From: Clostridia bacterium
GTDB taxonomy: Bacteria > Bacillota > Clostridia > Christensenellales > Borkfalkiaceae
DNA: 64,000 nucleotides
Direction of reading: 5' to 3'
Assembly: GCA_017457225.1 (NCBI GenBank)
Contig: JAFTHW010000023.1
Coordinates: forward strand, 53,730-117,729
The position numbers and the translations under genes are program-made. Positions 26,096-34,958 of the stretch are shown one piece after another (position 1 is the stretch's first letter; every line of letters starts with the position of its first letter). The notes under the pieces are model-generated. The model was not told the DNA's origin. It made no database searches and saw only the letters and a list, made by a program, of their open reading frames with translations.

Positions 26096-26124
26096 ATTGT
26101 AACAAAAAAAACGCGTTTCGTCAA
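26096..26124 (-). promoter_or_regulatory. SigA-type promoter of pepQ-like/efp
   Basis: Minus strand: -35 TTGACG (26119-26124), 17-bp spacer, -10 TACAAT (26096-26101), about 19 bases before the start codon, leaving room for the AGAGGAAG ribosome site. Confidence 0.82.
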
Positions 26125-26183
26125 GTGTACGACGACAATATCTGCAAATTTTTCCTTTTTCTACCCGTGTTTTGTGTATAAAA

Positions 26184-27029
26184 TCAACTTTCCGAATAGA
26201 TTTTTTTCATTTCAACCGCGTCTTCTGTCTGTGTTCCGGCGGACTCGCTGACGATATACGGATACAAATCCAACTCCTTTAACGCCACCGCCAGCGGAGC
26301 GAACTCAGGACCGTACACGTCGTCCTCAAACGTAAGATGTTTGATCTCGCCCCTCGCCGAATACATAATTTTCGAAAAATGCATATGGAAATGCTTCATT
26401 TTCTCATAACCAAGCTCATCGATCATATACGCAAGCCGACTCTTATAATCCTCTTTCGTTTTCAAAGAGCCTTGTTCCCGCGCATTGATATGTCCAAAGT
26501 CGATACACGGTACGAATAAAGGATCGATTTTACAAAACCGAACAATCTCCTCCAACGTACCGATCTGCGCGATCTTCCCCATCGTTTCAGGGCAAAACAA
26601 AAGATCTTGCAAATCGTTAAGATAGATATAATCACGGAGTATTTTTAAGCGTTCTTCCGTCTTTTCCACCGCCTCTTCCCGAGTCGCTTTGCCCTGCGCG
26701 GCAGGATGAAAAACAACCCGTTTGCCTCCCATCAATTTCGCCATTTTTCCGCTGTCGAGCACGTACCCGTAGGACTTTGCCGCCATCTCGTCGTCGGGAT
26801 TGGCAAAATTGATAAAATACGGCGCGTGCACGGAAATCTCCACGCCCGAAGCCGCAAATGCTTCGCCGATGGAAATCGCTTTATCTTCCGACATGCGAAC
26901 ACCTTTCCCAAACGAATATTCAAAACAGTCCAATCCGTGGTTTTTCACGAACTCCGCCGCCTGCTCCGTCTTGGTATTCCCTGCGGCGTAAAAGCTCTCG
27001 CAATTGCCGCTCGGCCCGAATTTAATCAT
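26184..27029 (-). CDS. Endonuclease IV-like AP endonuclease (TIM barrel)
   Basis: A 281-residue protein of the AP endonuclease 2 family. Zinc-ligand positions fit endonuclease IV: EISVHAPYFINFA (His), VVFHPA (His), FCPETMGK (Glu), VPCIDFGHINAR (Asp and His), HFHMHFSK (His) and YIVSESAG (Glu). Endonuclease IV cuts DNA 5' of abasic sites; archaeal/clostridial members with this short loop arrangement are less studied. It overlaps the end of ribF by 8 bases. Nth at 34 kb is a second base-excision enzyme in the window. Confidence 0.87.
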   Translation of the reverse strand: MIKFGPSGNCESFYAAGNTKTEQAAEFVKNHGLDCFEYSFGKGVRMSEDKAISIGEAFAASGVEISVHAPYFINFANPDDEMAAKSYGYVLDSGKMAKLMGGKRVVFHPAAQGKATREEAVEKTEERLKILRDYIYLNDLQDLLFCPETMGKIAQIGTLEEIVRFCKIDPLFVPCIDFGHINAREQGSLKTKEDYKSRLAYMIDELGYEKMKHFHMHFSKIMYSARGEIKHLTFEDDVYGPEFAPLAVALKELDLYPYIVSESAGTQTEDAVEMKKIYSES

Positions 27030-27891
27030 GATTTCTCACCCTCCCGATGTCTTCCGTCAGTTGTTTTTGTAAGGCTTCTACGTCCTCAAATTTACAAATG
27101 TCGCGCAGACGCCGCGCAAACTCCACGCGCAATTTCCGTCCGTATAAGTCCCCGTTGAAACCGTCCAAATACGTTTCCGTACATACCGTCGAATCGTCAA
27201 ACGTCGGTCTTGCGCCATAATTCGTGATTCCTTTGTATTCCTTTCCATCCACCGTAACGCGCGTTTCATACACGCCCGTTTTCAACGGAAACTTTTCATT
27301 CGGATAGACGATATTCGCCGTCGGAAACCCGATCGTTCTGCCTACTTGTCGATCTTTCACCACGTTACCGAGCAAGAAAAAGCGTTCGCCAAGAAGTATA
27401 TTCGCCGCTTCGATCTCTCCTTGCTCTAAAAGTCCTTTGATCACGGAAGAACTGACTTTTTCGCCTCCGACCTGCACTAACTCTTCCACTTCAACGCGTA
27501 CACGCCCTACCTCTTTTAACGTTTCAGGCGTCCCTAATGCGCATTTCCCAAAGCGGAAATCATCACCGCAAACAAACGCTTTCACGTCAAAATTCTTTAA
27601 TAATAAACCCACGAACTCCGTCGGAGTCAAATCTTTAATCTTTAAAAAGTCAAGCTTAAACGCAAAATCCACACCGCTATCTTGAAAGATCGTCATACGC
27701 TCGTCCAACGTAAAGAGTCCTTGGCCGTCTTTCCCGCCGAGAATGGTCATCGCGCCGATCGGTAAACCGTATTCTTTCGCGCGCTCGACAAGCCGTCTAT
27801 GCCCGATATGCAAGCCGTCAAAACCGCCGAGAAGCAGTACGCAGCCTTGCCCTTGATCCAATTGTCCTAAAAGCGTTACTTTGCTCAACAT
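27022..27891 (-). CDS. ribF: Bifunctional riboflavin kinase/FAD synthetase
   Basis: A 289-residue RibF making FMN and FAD. The N-terminal FAD synthetase domain carries LGGFDGLHIGHRRLVE (residues about 21-36) and VCGDDFRFG; the C-terminal riboflavin kinase domain shows GRTIGFPTANI (about 180-190), GVYETRVTVDGKEYKGITN and the basic YGRKLRVEF. Length is slightly short but complete. The start overlaps the truB end by 7 bases; truB-ribF is a conserved pair. No FMN riboswitch is visible. Confidence 0.95.
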   Translation of the reverse strand: MLSKVTLLGQLDQGQGCVLLLGGFDGLHIGHRRLVERAKEYGLPIGAMTILGGKDGQGLFTLDERMTIFQDSGVDFAFKLDFLKIKDLTPTEFVGLLLKNFDVKAFVCGDDFRFGKCALGTPETLKEVGRVRVEVEELVQVGGEKVSSSVIKGLLEQGEIEAANILLGERFFLLGNVVKDRQVGRTIGFPTANIVYPNEKFPLKTGVYETRVTVDGKEYKGITNYGARPTFDDSTVCTETYLDGFNGDLYGRKLRVEFARRLRDICKFEDVEALQKQLTEDIGRVRNHD

Positions 27892-28766
27892 AATTTCGTC
27901 TTAATCTTTGCCTTTCCCTCTTTTACTTCCGCAATCCCGTAAAAACGTTTGCCTTGATAAATTTTATACAATCCGTCCGTTTCCTCCGCGCGAACTGCAA
28001 GCCCGTTAAAAATCTTCACGGAATTCGCTCCCTCTAGCCGTATCGTAGGATACGGGAGCACTAATTCCGTGGGGATCAAATATTTTTCCAACTCCTCCAA
28101 AGACGGATCTTGCTCGAACAGTGAAAACGGAACGGAGTTCCCTATCTCGAAAACACCGCTTTTCGTACGTCGGAGCGCGCTCATTACGGCGTTCGTACCT
28201 AACGCACCGGCAATATCCCTTGCCAACGAACGAATATACGTACCACCGCCGCAACGAATCTTGATACGATACGTATGCCCCGACTCCGCTCTTCCAAGCG
28301 TTTCCATTCCGTAAATATGCACTTTTTTAGGAGGGAGCGTAAACTCCACCCCTGCTCTGGCAAGATCGTATCCGCGCCGCCCGTTCACGTTCTTCGCGCT
28401 GTAATTGGGCGGAACTTGCATAATATCCCCAAAAAACGAAGGGAGCACCGCTTTGATCTCTTCTTCGGTGGGAATCCGACCTCCGTACGTAAGCGTACCC
28501 GTGGAGTCCAACGTATCCGAAGAAACGCCGAACGTGAACTCCGCCACGTATTCTTTTTCCTTTTCCAAAAAATATTCGAACAGCCGAGCCGCATTGCCTA
28601 CGCCGACCGGTAAAACTCCGCTCGCCAAAGGATCGAGCGTTCCCATATGTCCGCAAGGGACGCCCGATAACCATTTCAGCTTATTGACGACCGTCGACGA
28701 CGTGAGTCCCGACGGTTTATCGACGTTGAAAAATCCGAACGCCGAAATCTTTCCGTCTCGTTTCAC
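27885..28766 (-). CDS. truB: tRNA pseudouridine55 synthase
   Basis: A 293-residue TruB. The catalytic motif is GHMGTLDPLASGVLPVG (Asp about residue 44), preceded by VDKPSGLTSSTVVNKL; also VPPNYSAKNVNGRRGYDLAR and the RCGGGTYIRSLARDIA block, with a C-terminal PUA-like tail. Normally truB follows rbfA in the infB operon; here it is separated from infB and sits behind pheT, so the operon has been rearranged in this lineage. Confidence 0.96.
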   Translation of the reverse strand: MKRDGKISAFGFFNVDKPSGLTSSTVVNKLKWLSGVPCGHMGTLDPLASGVLPVGVGNAARLFEYFLEKEKEYVAEFTFGVSSDTLDSTGTLTYGGRIPTEEEIKAVLPSFFGDIMQVPPNYSAKNVNGRRGYDLARAGVEFTLPPKKVHIYGMETLGRAESGHTYRIKIRCGGGTYIRSLARDIAGALGTNAVMSALRRTKSGVFEIGNSVPFSLFEQDPSLEELEKYLIPTELVLPYPTIRLEGANSVKIFNGLAVRAEETDGLYKIYQGKRFYGIAEVKEGKAKIKTKLC

Positions 28767-28778
28767 TTCCCCTCCTGA

Positions 28779-31214
28779 TCAGCGCAACTCTACGCCGAGT
28801 TTGAATTTCAGATTGTTCAAAATCTTCTTCACGTATCCGTCCAAATTTTCAGGCGTGAACGCCTTTTCCGCACTCGCATCGGGCGTAAACGTCAACGTGA
28901 ACGCCATACTCTTTTTACCAGCAGGCACTTGTCCGCCGCGATATACGTCAAACAACTTCGCCGCCGTGACGTATTTACAGGAGTGCATCAATACCTCTTC
29001 CACTTCCGCGCAGGTGAGCTCCTCGTTCACAAGAAGCGCAAGGTCGCGCTGAACGGCAGGGAACTTGGGTAAATTCACGTAGCGAACGGCATCGTCCAAA
29101 ACGTTGCCAATTGCCGCAATATCCAGCTCGCCAAGATATACTTTCTTATCCAAACCAAGCGAAAGGGCGATAGCAGGGTCGAGTTCACCGAACGTCCCCA
29201 CCACCTTTCCGTCCAACAAAACGTTCGCCGAAACACCGGGGTGGAGATAAGATTTTTCCGCTCTTTCGTAACCGAATACAAGATGGAACGTTTCCGCAAA
29301 ACGTTCAACCGCGCCTTTCATATCGAAGAAATCGCTTTGATTGCCCCAAAGTCCCAAAACGAGATGTTTTCTTTCCTCGGGCTGTTCTCCGCCCATCGTA
29401 TCGCGCGGCACGTAAACGTTCGCAACTTCAAACAACCGTCCCTCGTCGTTGCCACGACGGATATTTCTGACGGCGTTTTGCAACATCGACGGCGCAAGGA
29501 ACGTCCGCATCACCGACAACTCCTCGCTGATGGGATTGAGAATCTTAACGGCGTTCCGCTCCTCTGCCTCTTGCGGAAGTTTCATAAGCTCGAAATCTTT
29601 CGGCGAATAGAACGAATAGTTATGCGCTTCGGAGAATCCCTGCGTGCAGAGCATCTTTTTCAAATGCAGTTCTTTTTTCTGTTCGTCCGTTAAACCGCCG
29701 CCCGTCACGCTCGCCTTATCAAGGAACGTAGGAATAATATGCTCGTATCCGTACATACGGATAATCTCCTCCGCCAAGTCGGGATATCCGTCCACGTCGT
29801 CACGATACCCGGGAATCTCTACTGTGAGCGTATCTCCGTTGAGTGCGGGTTTGAAATTCAATCTTTCCAAAATCGCCTTGATCTCCGCATCGGGAACGAC
29901 GATACCGAGCAACGCGTTGATCTTGGAAATACTCGCCGTCATCGTTCGAGGCGTAAGATCCGCCGCGCAAACGTCTTTGCAGAGCTCCGTCACCGTTCCG
30001 CAACCCAACTCTTCAATCAAATGTAAAGCTCTCGCCATACCCAATCCGTTGGTGTACGCATCCACGCCTTTTTCAAAACGGAACGAGGAATCGGAGGATT
30101 GACCGAGCGCTCGGGAAGTCTTTCTCACATTATCGCGAGCGAACTTTGCGGACTCAAAAAATACGTTTTTCGTCTTATCTTGAATTCCGCTATTCAAACC
30201 GCCCATAATGCCTGCCAGCGCAACGGGCTTTTCCCCGTCGCAGATCACAAGATTTTCCGATGTCAGCGTGAACTCTTTTTCGTCCAGGGTAACAATCTTT
30301 TCTCCGGCGCTCGCTCTTCTAACCACGATCTTTCTACCGCCGATCTCGTCCGCGTCAAACGCGTGCATCGGTTGTCCCATTTCCAACAATACGAAGTTGG
30401 TAATATCGACGATGGGAGAAATGGAGCGAATTCCCGACAAAGCCAAACGCTTCCTAAGCCACGCAGGCGAAACTCCGCCTGTAACGTTTTCGACGTAGTG
30501 CCCTACGTAACGGGGACAAAGATCGGGAGCAAGCACTTCCACTTCAACGGGCGCGGCGTTTGTTTTATGCGACGTATAAGAAACGTCAGGCATCTTTAAA
30601 GGCTTTTTCAAAACCGCAGCCACTTCGCGCGCAATCCCCAAAATGCATTGACAATCGGGACGGTTTGCCGTGACGGATATATCGAAAACCCAGTCGTCCA
30701 GCCCAACGATTTTTTTAATGTCCTCGCCGATCGGCGCGTCTTTATCCAAATCCAAAAGTCCGTTGAACTCCGCTCCGGGATAGAAATCGTCGTTGATTCC
30801 AAGCTCCTCCCCCGAACAAAGCATACCGAACGACTCCACGCCGCGGAGTTTTCCCTTTTTGATTTTTTTGATACCGCTGGGATTTTTCTCCAACATTTCG
30901 GGACTCTCCACAACCGTGGAATTGTCCAACGCGCAAGGCGTTTTCATCCCTGCGTACACGTTGGGCGCGCCCGTTACGATTTGAATGTTTTCTCCGTATT
31001 CTTTTCCGCAGTCCACAATACAAATCTGCATATGATCGCTATCGGGATGAGGAGTCACCGATTTCACTTGTCCAACGACGACTCGATCGATCTTTTCCCC
31101 TAAATAGCTTAACTCCTCCACTTCAAAACCGCAGGAGAAGAGTTTTTCCGCAAGCTCTTGCGCGGAAACATCTATGTCTACGTAATCTTTTAACCAACTG
31201 AAAGGCGCTTTCAT
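28779..31214 (-). CDS. pheT: Phenylalanyl-tRNA synthetase beta subunit
   Basis: An 811-residue PheT with all expected parts: EMAP/tRNA-binding domain (residues about 40-155), B3/4 editing domain (about 200-370), B5 domain (about 400-470), the catalytic-like core (about 480-680) and the ferredoxin-like anticodon-binding domain (about 715-808; YVNLPKFPAVQRDLALLV). I use ATG 31214, which gives MKAPFSWLKDYVDID and has AAGGAGG upstream; the TTG at 31241 would overlap the pheS end. Pairs with PheS as an alpha2-beta2 enzyme; controlled by the upstream T-box. Confidence 0.97.
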   Translation of the reverse strand: MKAPFSWLKDYVDIDVSAQELAEKLFSCGFEVEELSYLGEKIDRVVVGQVKSVTPHPDSDHMQICIVDCGKEYGENIQIVTGAPNVYAGMKTPCALDNSTVVESPEMLEKNPSGIKKIKKGKLRGVESFGMLCSGEELGINDDFYPGAEFNGLLDLDKDAPIGEDIKKIVGLDDWVFDISVTANRPDCQCILGIAREVAAVLKKPLKMPDVSYTSHKTNAAPVEVEVLAPDLCPRYVGHYVENVTGGVSPAWLRKRLALSGIRSISPIVDITNFVLLEMGQPMHAFDADEIGGRKIVVRRASAGEKIVTLDEKEFTLTSENLVICDGEKPVALAGIMGGLNSGIQDKTKNVFFESAKFARDNVRKTSRALGQSSDSSFRFEKGVDAYTNGLGMARALHLIEELGCGTVTELCKDVCAADLTPRTMTASISKINALLGIVVPDAEIKAILERLNFKPALNGDTLTVEIPGYRDDVDGYPDLAEEIIRMYGYEHIIPTFLDKASVTGGGLTDEQKKELHLKKMLCTQGFSEAHNYSFYSPKDFELMKLPQEAEERNAVKILNPISEELSVMRTFLAPSMLQNAVRNIRRGNDEGRLFEVANVYVPRDTMGGEQPEERKHLVLGLWGNQSDFFDMKGAVERFAETFHLVFGYERAEKSYLHPGVSANVLLDGKVVGTFGELDPAIALSLGLDKKVYLGELDIAAIGNVLDDAVRYVNLPKFPAVQRDLALLVNEELTCAEVEEVLMHSCKYVTAAKLFDVYRGGQVPAGKKSMAFTLTFTPDASAEKAFTPENLDGYVKKILNNLKFKLGVELR

Positions 31215-31230
31215 TTTTTTCTCTACCTCC

Positions 31231-32244
31231 TTAATCCTCAAACTGCTGAATGAATCTCATATCGTTCTCAAACAGCGTTTTGATATTGTTGATGCCGTAC
31301 TTGAGCATCGCGATTCTCTCAATCCCCATACCGAACGCAAAGCCCGTGTACTTATCGGGATCGACGTTACAATTTTCCAAAACGTGGCGATTGACCATAC
31401 CCGCGCCGAGCACTTCGATCCAGCCTGTTCCTTTACACAACCGACAGCCTTTACCGCCGCATTCCGAACAGCTCAAATCCACCTCTACACTGGGTTCGGT
31501 GAACGGGAAATACGAGGGACGAAGACGTACTTTTGTCGACTCGGTAAACATTTTTTTCGCGAACTCCGCAAGCATACCCTGCAAATCGCACAGCGTAATC
31601 CCCTCGTCCACGACAAGCCCTTCCATTTGATGGAACATCGGGGAGTGCGTTGCGTCGTCGTCTGAACGGAACACCCTGCCCGGCGATAAAATTTTAATGG
31701 GCGGTTTCTCGTTCTCCATAACGCGGATCTGCCCTGCGGAAGTCTGCGTACGGAGCAATAAATTCTCCGCTAAATAGAAAGTATCCTGCATATCTCTAGC
31801 CGGGTGATCCTTGGGCGTATTGAGCGCCGTGAAGTTATAATAATCCGTTTCGATTTCAGGGCCTTCAAACACCTTAAAGCCCATTCCCGCAAAAATATCG
31901 ATCAGTTCGTTTTTCACGAGCGTAATCGGATGCAACGCGCCCGCTTTGTATTTCTTGCCGGGCATCGTAATATCAATACGCTCCTGCGCGTATTTTTTCT
32001 CCATTTCCATTTTTTGAACGACTTGCGCGCGAGCTTCAAACTGCTCTTCCATCGCCTGTTTGAATTCGTTGACGATTTTCCCAAACGTCGGTCTGTCCTC
32101 TTTCGCCAAATCCTTCATACCGCTCATAATACCTTTGAGCTCGGTCTGGAATTTCACTTTCAGTTCGTAAAGAGCTCTGCCTGTTTCCGTTTGTTGCATC
32201 GCCGTTTGGATTGACGAGCGCAACGCTTCTATTTTTTCTTTCAT
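31231..32244 (-). CDS. pheS: Phenylalanyl-tRNA synthetase alpha subunit
   Basis: A 337-residue class II synthetase subunit. N-terminal coiled coil (residues 1-90), then motif 1 around [19 protein letters not shown], motif 2 [19 protein letters not shown] and motif 3 [19 protein letters not shown] zinc-binding-like [17 protein letters not shown] insert is typical of bacterial PheS. Preceded by the Phe T-box leader; GGAGGACGT before the ATG. Confidence 0.97.
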   Translation of the reverse strand: MKEKIEALRSSIQTAMQQTETGRALYELKVKFQTELKGIMSGMKDLAKEDRPTFGKIVNEFKQAMEEQFEARAQVVQKMEMEKKYAQERIDITMPGKKYKAGALHPITLVKNELIDIFAGMGFKVFEGPEIETDYYNFTALNTPKDHPARDMQDTFYLAENLLLRTQTSAGQIRVMENEKPPIKILSPGRVFRSDDDATHSPMFHQMEGLVVDEGITLCDLQGMLAEFAKKMFTESTKVRLRPSYFPFTEPSVEVDLSCSECGGKGCRLCKGTGWIEVLGAGMVNRHVLENCNVDPDKYTGFAFGMGIERIAMLKYGINNIKTLFENDMRFIQQFED

Positions 32245-32289
32245 ACGTCCTCCTCGGTTTCCGTTTGATTTTTTCTAATTCTTATGTTA

Positions 32290-32558
32290 TAAAAACGCCC
32301 TGCGTAGCCGTATTCCGACTACGCAGGGCGAATCCGTCGCTGTACCACCTGCATTCACGCAACGTTTCCGTTACGCCTCGTTCCGCATTAACGCTGCGCA
32401 CGTCCAAGGCTACCCCCGAATCTCGAATCCGGGCTCACAAAGGAAGCTCCAAAGGGAAACGGCAACTCTTCCCCTCCCACTTGTCTTTCAGCCCACGGAC
32501 AAGCTCTCTGTCGGGAGTTTATGAAAAACGCCAACTTTTTCATCGCTTTTTTATTCGT
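32290..32558 (-). promoter_or_regulatory. T-box leader (tRNA-Phe sensing) of pheST
   Basis: Read on the minus strand, the 5' leader of pheS contains the T-box core GGTGGTACAGCG (32338-32352 with flanks), then a 12-bp terminator hairpin (32296-32307 with 32319-32330) followed by a T-run. In the UGGN bulge N is U, which pairs with the discriminator A of tRNA-Phe. A TTC at 32443-32445 is a candidate Phe specifier codon, but I have not folded Stem I. Uncharged tRNA-Phe would stabilise the antiterminator and allow pheST transcription. Confidence 0.9.
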
Positions 32559-32565
32559 TTTTATT

Positions 32566-32594
32566 ATTATATCCAAAATGGATATAAAAGTCAA
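32566..32594 (-). promoter_or_regulatory. SigA-type promoter of the T-box-pheST operon
   Basis: Minus strand: -35 TTGACT (32589-32594), 17-bp spacer, -10 TATAAT (32566-32571). Transcription starts near 32558, giving a leader of just over 310 bases that fits a T-box. The promoter spacer also contains a 6-bp inverted repeat (ATATCC/GGATAT). Confidence 0.85.
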
Positions 32595-32614
32595 ACGATT
32601 TTTCTGCTCTTTCC

Positions 32615-33247
32615 TTATTTCTGTTTCAGTAAATCGCGGATTTCTTCCAAAAGACGGGTATTTGCGAGTTCCTTTTCCTCAAACGCTTTCGCTTCCGCTT
32701 CTATCTTTTCTTGCGCAAGCCGTTCTTCTTCCGCTTTCTTCGCCGCCGCTTCCGCAAGGCGCTGCGCGTAAATCTCTTTCGCTTCTTTCTTGGATACCTT
32801 ATTTTCGTAACGGATCTTCGCAATCGCGCTCTTCTCGTTCAGATCCAATCCGTCGATCATCTTATCTTTCGCCTCGGTGATTCTATTCATCGTGCGAACG
32901 ATCATAAACAACACGAACGCAATCAAAAGGAAGTTGATAATCGCGCTGATAAACGCGCCCCAATCGATATAAATGGAGTTCGTCAAATCCAAAGTTACCC
33001 CCGCTTCGCTTACTGTATAAGCAGGAGAGAGCATCGTAATTGCGCCGCTGAGTCCGTCTTTACCGAGAATCAGTGCGAGCAACGCGTTGATCAAAGGTTT
33101 TAAAATGTTATTGCTGAGCGCATTGACGATTGCCGTAAACGCGCCGCCGACGATGACGCCGACAGCCAAATCCAATACGTTACCGCGCGTGATGAATTTC
33201 TTGAATTCTTCAAAAAATTTCTTGATTTTACCGATTTTCTTTTCCAT
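32615..33247 (-). CDS. mscL: Large-conductance mechanosensitive channel with extended C-terminus
   Basis: A 210-residue MscL. The pore helix TM1 follows the amphipathic N-terminus (FITRGNVLDLAVGVIVGGAF, residues about 18-37), and TM2 is about 95-118 (FISAIINFLLIAFVLFMIV). Typical MscL is 120-150 residues; here about 70 extra residues of charged helix (KKEAKEIYAQRLAEAAAKKA ...) follow, probably a longer cytoplasmic coiled bundle. The channel releases solutes under hypo-osmotic shock. It has its own promoter (33318-33346). Confidence 0.95.
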   Translation of the reverse strand: MEKKIGKIKKFFEEFKKFITRGNVLDLAVGVIVGGAFTAIVNALSNNILKPLINALLALILGKDGLSGAITMLSPAYTVSEAGVTLDLTNSIYIDWGAFISAIINFLLIAFVLFMIVRTMNRITEAKDKMIDGLDLNEKSAIAKIRYENKVSKKEAKEIYAQRLAEAAAKKAEEERLAQEKIEAEAKAFEEKELANTRLLEEIRDLLKQK

Positions 33248-33317
33248 AATTCCGCCTCCGTATTTCGTTCGTAAATTCTCTTATTCTAAAAATAAAAGAA
33301 CCTCTTTCAGTTCTCTT

Positions 33318-33346
33318 ATTATATCATATTTAAAGGCTGCGCGCAA
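33318..33346 (-). promoter_or_regulatory. SigA-type promoter of mscL
   Basis: Minus strand: -35 TTGCGC (33341-33346), 17-bp spacer, -10 TATAAT (33318-33323). Confidence 0.72.
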
Positions 33347-33370
33347 CCGTTTTTTTATAACATTTTTCCC

Positions 33371-33604
33371 TTATTTTTCCTTTTCACCGAGATTGTGAAT
33401 CGACGAGCCGTTCATTAAATCCAACGCAAAAAACATATCCTCGCAAACTTCTTTCATCCAGCGCATACATTCGCTTCGGCTTTCTTTTTTAACGACCGCC
33501 GCCAAGCCCTCAATCCCCGTTCGCAGCAGGTTTTTCTCCATAAAAAACACGTCTTTCAAACTATCGTATTCATTTAGCGTAATTTCTCTTTTTTCCAACT
33601 TCAT
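33371..33604 (-). CDS. Small helical protein, unknown function
   Basis: A 77-residue ORF with a strong ribosome site (GGAGGAG nine bases before the ATG). The sequence is acidic/helical (MKLEKREITLNEYDSLKDVF) with FMEKNLLRTGIEGLAAVV, faintly like small spore-coat CotF-type proteins, but the resemblance is too weak for a call. It lies 19 bases after the 80-residue gene and appears co-transcribed with it and nth. Likely a real gene. Confidence 0.65.
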   Translation of the reverse strand: MKLEKREITLNEYDSLKDVFFMEKNLLRTGIEGLAAVVKKESRSECMRWMKEVCEDMFFALDLMNGSSIHNLGEKEK

Positions 33605-33623
33605 TTCCCCAATCTCCTCCTTT

Positions 33624-33866
33624 TCAATCCGTACCAGCCCCGCTCGTTTTTGATTTTTTCTCTTCCACAGGCTCGCCTGTTATGAGCGCCGTCAACGTCT
33701 TTTTACGTTTTGCGTGACGGTCGGCAATCAGTTCCATATCCTCGGCAAGCGCCGCGTCCGTAAGGAGTCTGGAATAGATCCTCGTCTTTTTCTCTATCAG
33801 ATCTTCCCACTCGGAAAGTCGCTTCAAAAATTTCTCTTCTTCCTTTAACATCTCTTCGTTTGCCAT
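33624..33866 (-). CDS. Small coiled-coil protein, unknown function
   Basis: An 80-residue, highly charged helical protein (MANEEMLKEEEKFLKRLSEW ...). A perfect GGAGG lies seven bases before the ATG. No recognisable domain. It begins 57 bases after the nth stop and is followed by the 77-residue gene, suggesting an nth-80aa-77aa unit. Confidence 0.65.
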   Translation of the reverse strand: MANEEMLKEEEKFLKRLSEWEDLIEKKTRIYSRLLTDAALAEDMELIADRHAKRKKTLTALITGEPVEEKKSKTSGAGTD

Positions 33867-33923
33867 AGAAAAACCTCCCTATCCGCAGTATACGGAAAAC
33901 GGGAGGTTTTATGCGTTTTTCTT

Positions 33924-34562
33924 TTAGTTCTTTCCGTTCCTTTTCGCATAATCGCAAAACGGACGGAGCGTACAGCTTTCGCACGCAGGGCGTTGGGATT
34001 TACACACCCTCCGCCCGTGATAAATGAGCCAATGATGCGCTTTTGACCAATCGGATTTCGGAACGGCTTTTTGCAATCCCGCCTCCACCGCAAGCGGCGT
34101 AGCGCCTTTCGCCAACCCCAAACGGTTACTCACGCGGAATACGTGCGTATCCACCGCGATCGCATCCCCGCCAAACGCCACCGAATACACGACGTTCGCC
34201 GTCTTTTTGCCTACCCCCGCAAGGCTCATCAGCTCTTCCACACTCCTCGGCACTTCACCGTGGAACTTTTCCAAAATATCCTTGGACGCCGACAAAATAT
34301 GTTCCGCTTTCATTCGGTAGAAGCCACACGAAAAAATATACGCTTCTAACTCCTTTTGCGTGAGCGTAACCATCGCCGACGGCGTGGAATAGTTTCGGAA
34401 GAGTTTTTCCGTTACGATATTCACCCGTTCGTCCGTGCATTGCGCCGAAAGAATAACCGCGACCAATAACTCGTACGCTGTCTTAAAATGCAGCGCGGGT
34501 TTTGCGTCGGGATACAGGTTTTGAAGTTCGGCAAGCGCCGCTTTTTTATTCTGCGTGTTCAT
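33924..34562 (-). CDS. nth: Endonuclease III (DNA glycosylase/AP lyase)
   Basis: A 212-residue Nth repairing oxidised pyrimidines. Helix-hairpin-helix LMSLAGVGKKTANVV (catalytic Lys about residue 120 in VGKKTA), catalytic Asp in VDTHVFRVSNRLGL, and the [4Fe-4S] loop CKSQRPACESCTLRPFC (Cx6Cx2Cx5C) are all present. The N-terminus aligns with E. coli Nth from its first residue. No leader: the -10 hexamer ends 6 bases before the ATG, so the mRNA is probably leaderless (see findings). Confidence 0.96.
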   Translation of the reverse strand: MNTQNKKAALAELQNLYPDAKPALHFKTAYELLVAVILSAQCTDERVNIVTEKLFRNYSTPSAMVTLTQKELEAYIFSCGFYRMKAEHILSASKDILEKFHGEVPRSVEELMSLAGVGKKTANVVYSVAFGGDAIAVDTHVFRVSNRLGLAKGATPLAVEAGLQKAVPKSDWSKAHHWLIYHGRRVCKSQRPACESCTLRPFCDYAKRNGKN

Positions 34563-34568
34563 ACCTAA

Positions 34569-34597
34569 AGTATAGCACGTTTTTTACTTTTTGGCAA
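34569..34597 (-). promoter_or_regulatory. SigA-type promoter of nth, adjoining the start codon
   Basis: Minus strand: -35 TTGCCA (34592-34597), 17-bp spacer, -10 TATACT (34569-34574), then TTAGGT and the nth ATG at 34562. Transcription is expected to begin at or next to the start codon. Confidence 0.75.
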
Positions 34598-34622
34598 GTT
34601 TTCCACGCCTTCATACTGCTAT

Positions 34623-34892
34623 TTATTTTCGATACGGAGTCACCTCCATTTTTCCATTGACGAAATCCGTCTTATAGAAACCTTTAAACGAGGAATATCC
34701 ACTCACCTTTAAGATCGCCTGCGCTCTTGCAAACGCGCTCGCAGGAAAACGGACGCACAGTCCGCAACCGATTTTCGCTTCTTTGGGCGTAGACTCCAAC
34801 GTCGCCACAACTCCGTATTTATGCAAACGCTCCGCATAGTCCAAACTGTGGGCTCGGGAGCGGAATACCGCTAATATCATCATGTCATACAC
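34623..34892 (-). CDS. DUF3343 family protein (putative Se/S carrier-like)
   Basis: An 89-residue protein with the DUF3343 layout: a first strand MILAVFRSRAHSLDYAERL, ESTPKEAKIGCGLCVRFP with the characteristic GCGLC-type cysteines (residues about 42-47), and a C-terminal SSFKGFYK segment. Members often occur with YedF/SirA-like and cysteine desulfurase genes and are thought to handle labile sulfur or selenium. Here it is divergently transcribed from a cysteine desulfurase-family gene 66 bases away. AAGGAG precedes the start. Confidence 0.82.
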   Translation of the reverse strand: MYDMMILAVFRSRAHSLDYAERLHKYGVVATLESTPKEAKIGCGLCVRFPASAFARAQAILKVSGYSSFKGFYKTDFVNGKMEVTPYRK

Positions 34893-34958
34893 GTCTCCTT
34901 TTCGGAATACTATAGTTTATGTATAACAAAAAATCTATGTATAAAGCAGAGGTTTCCT

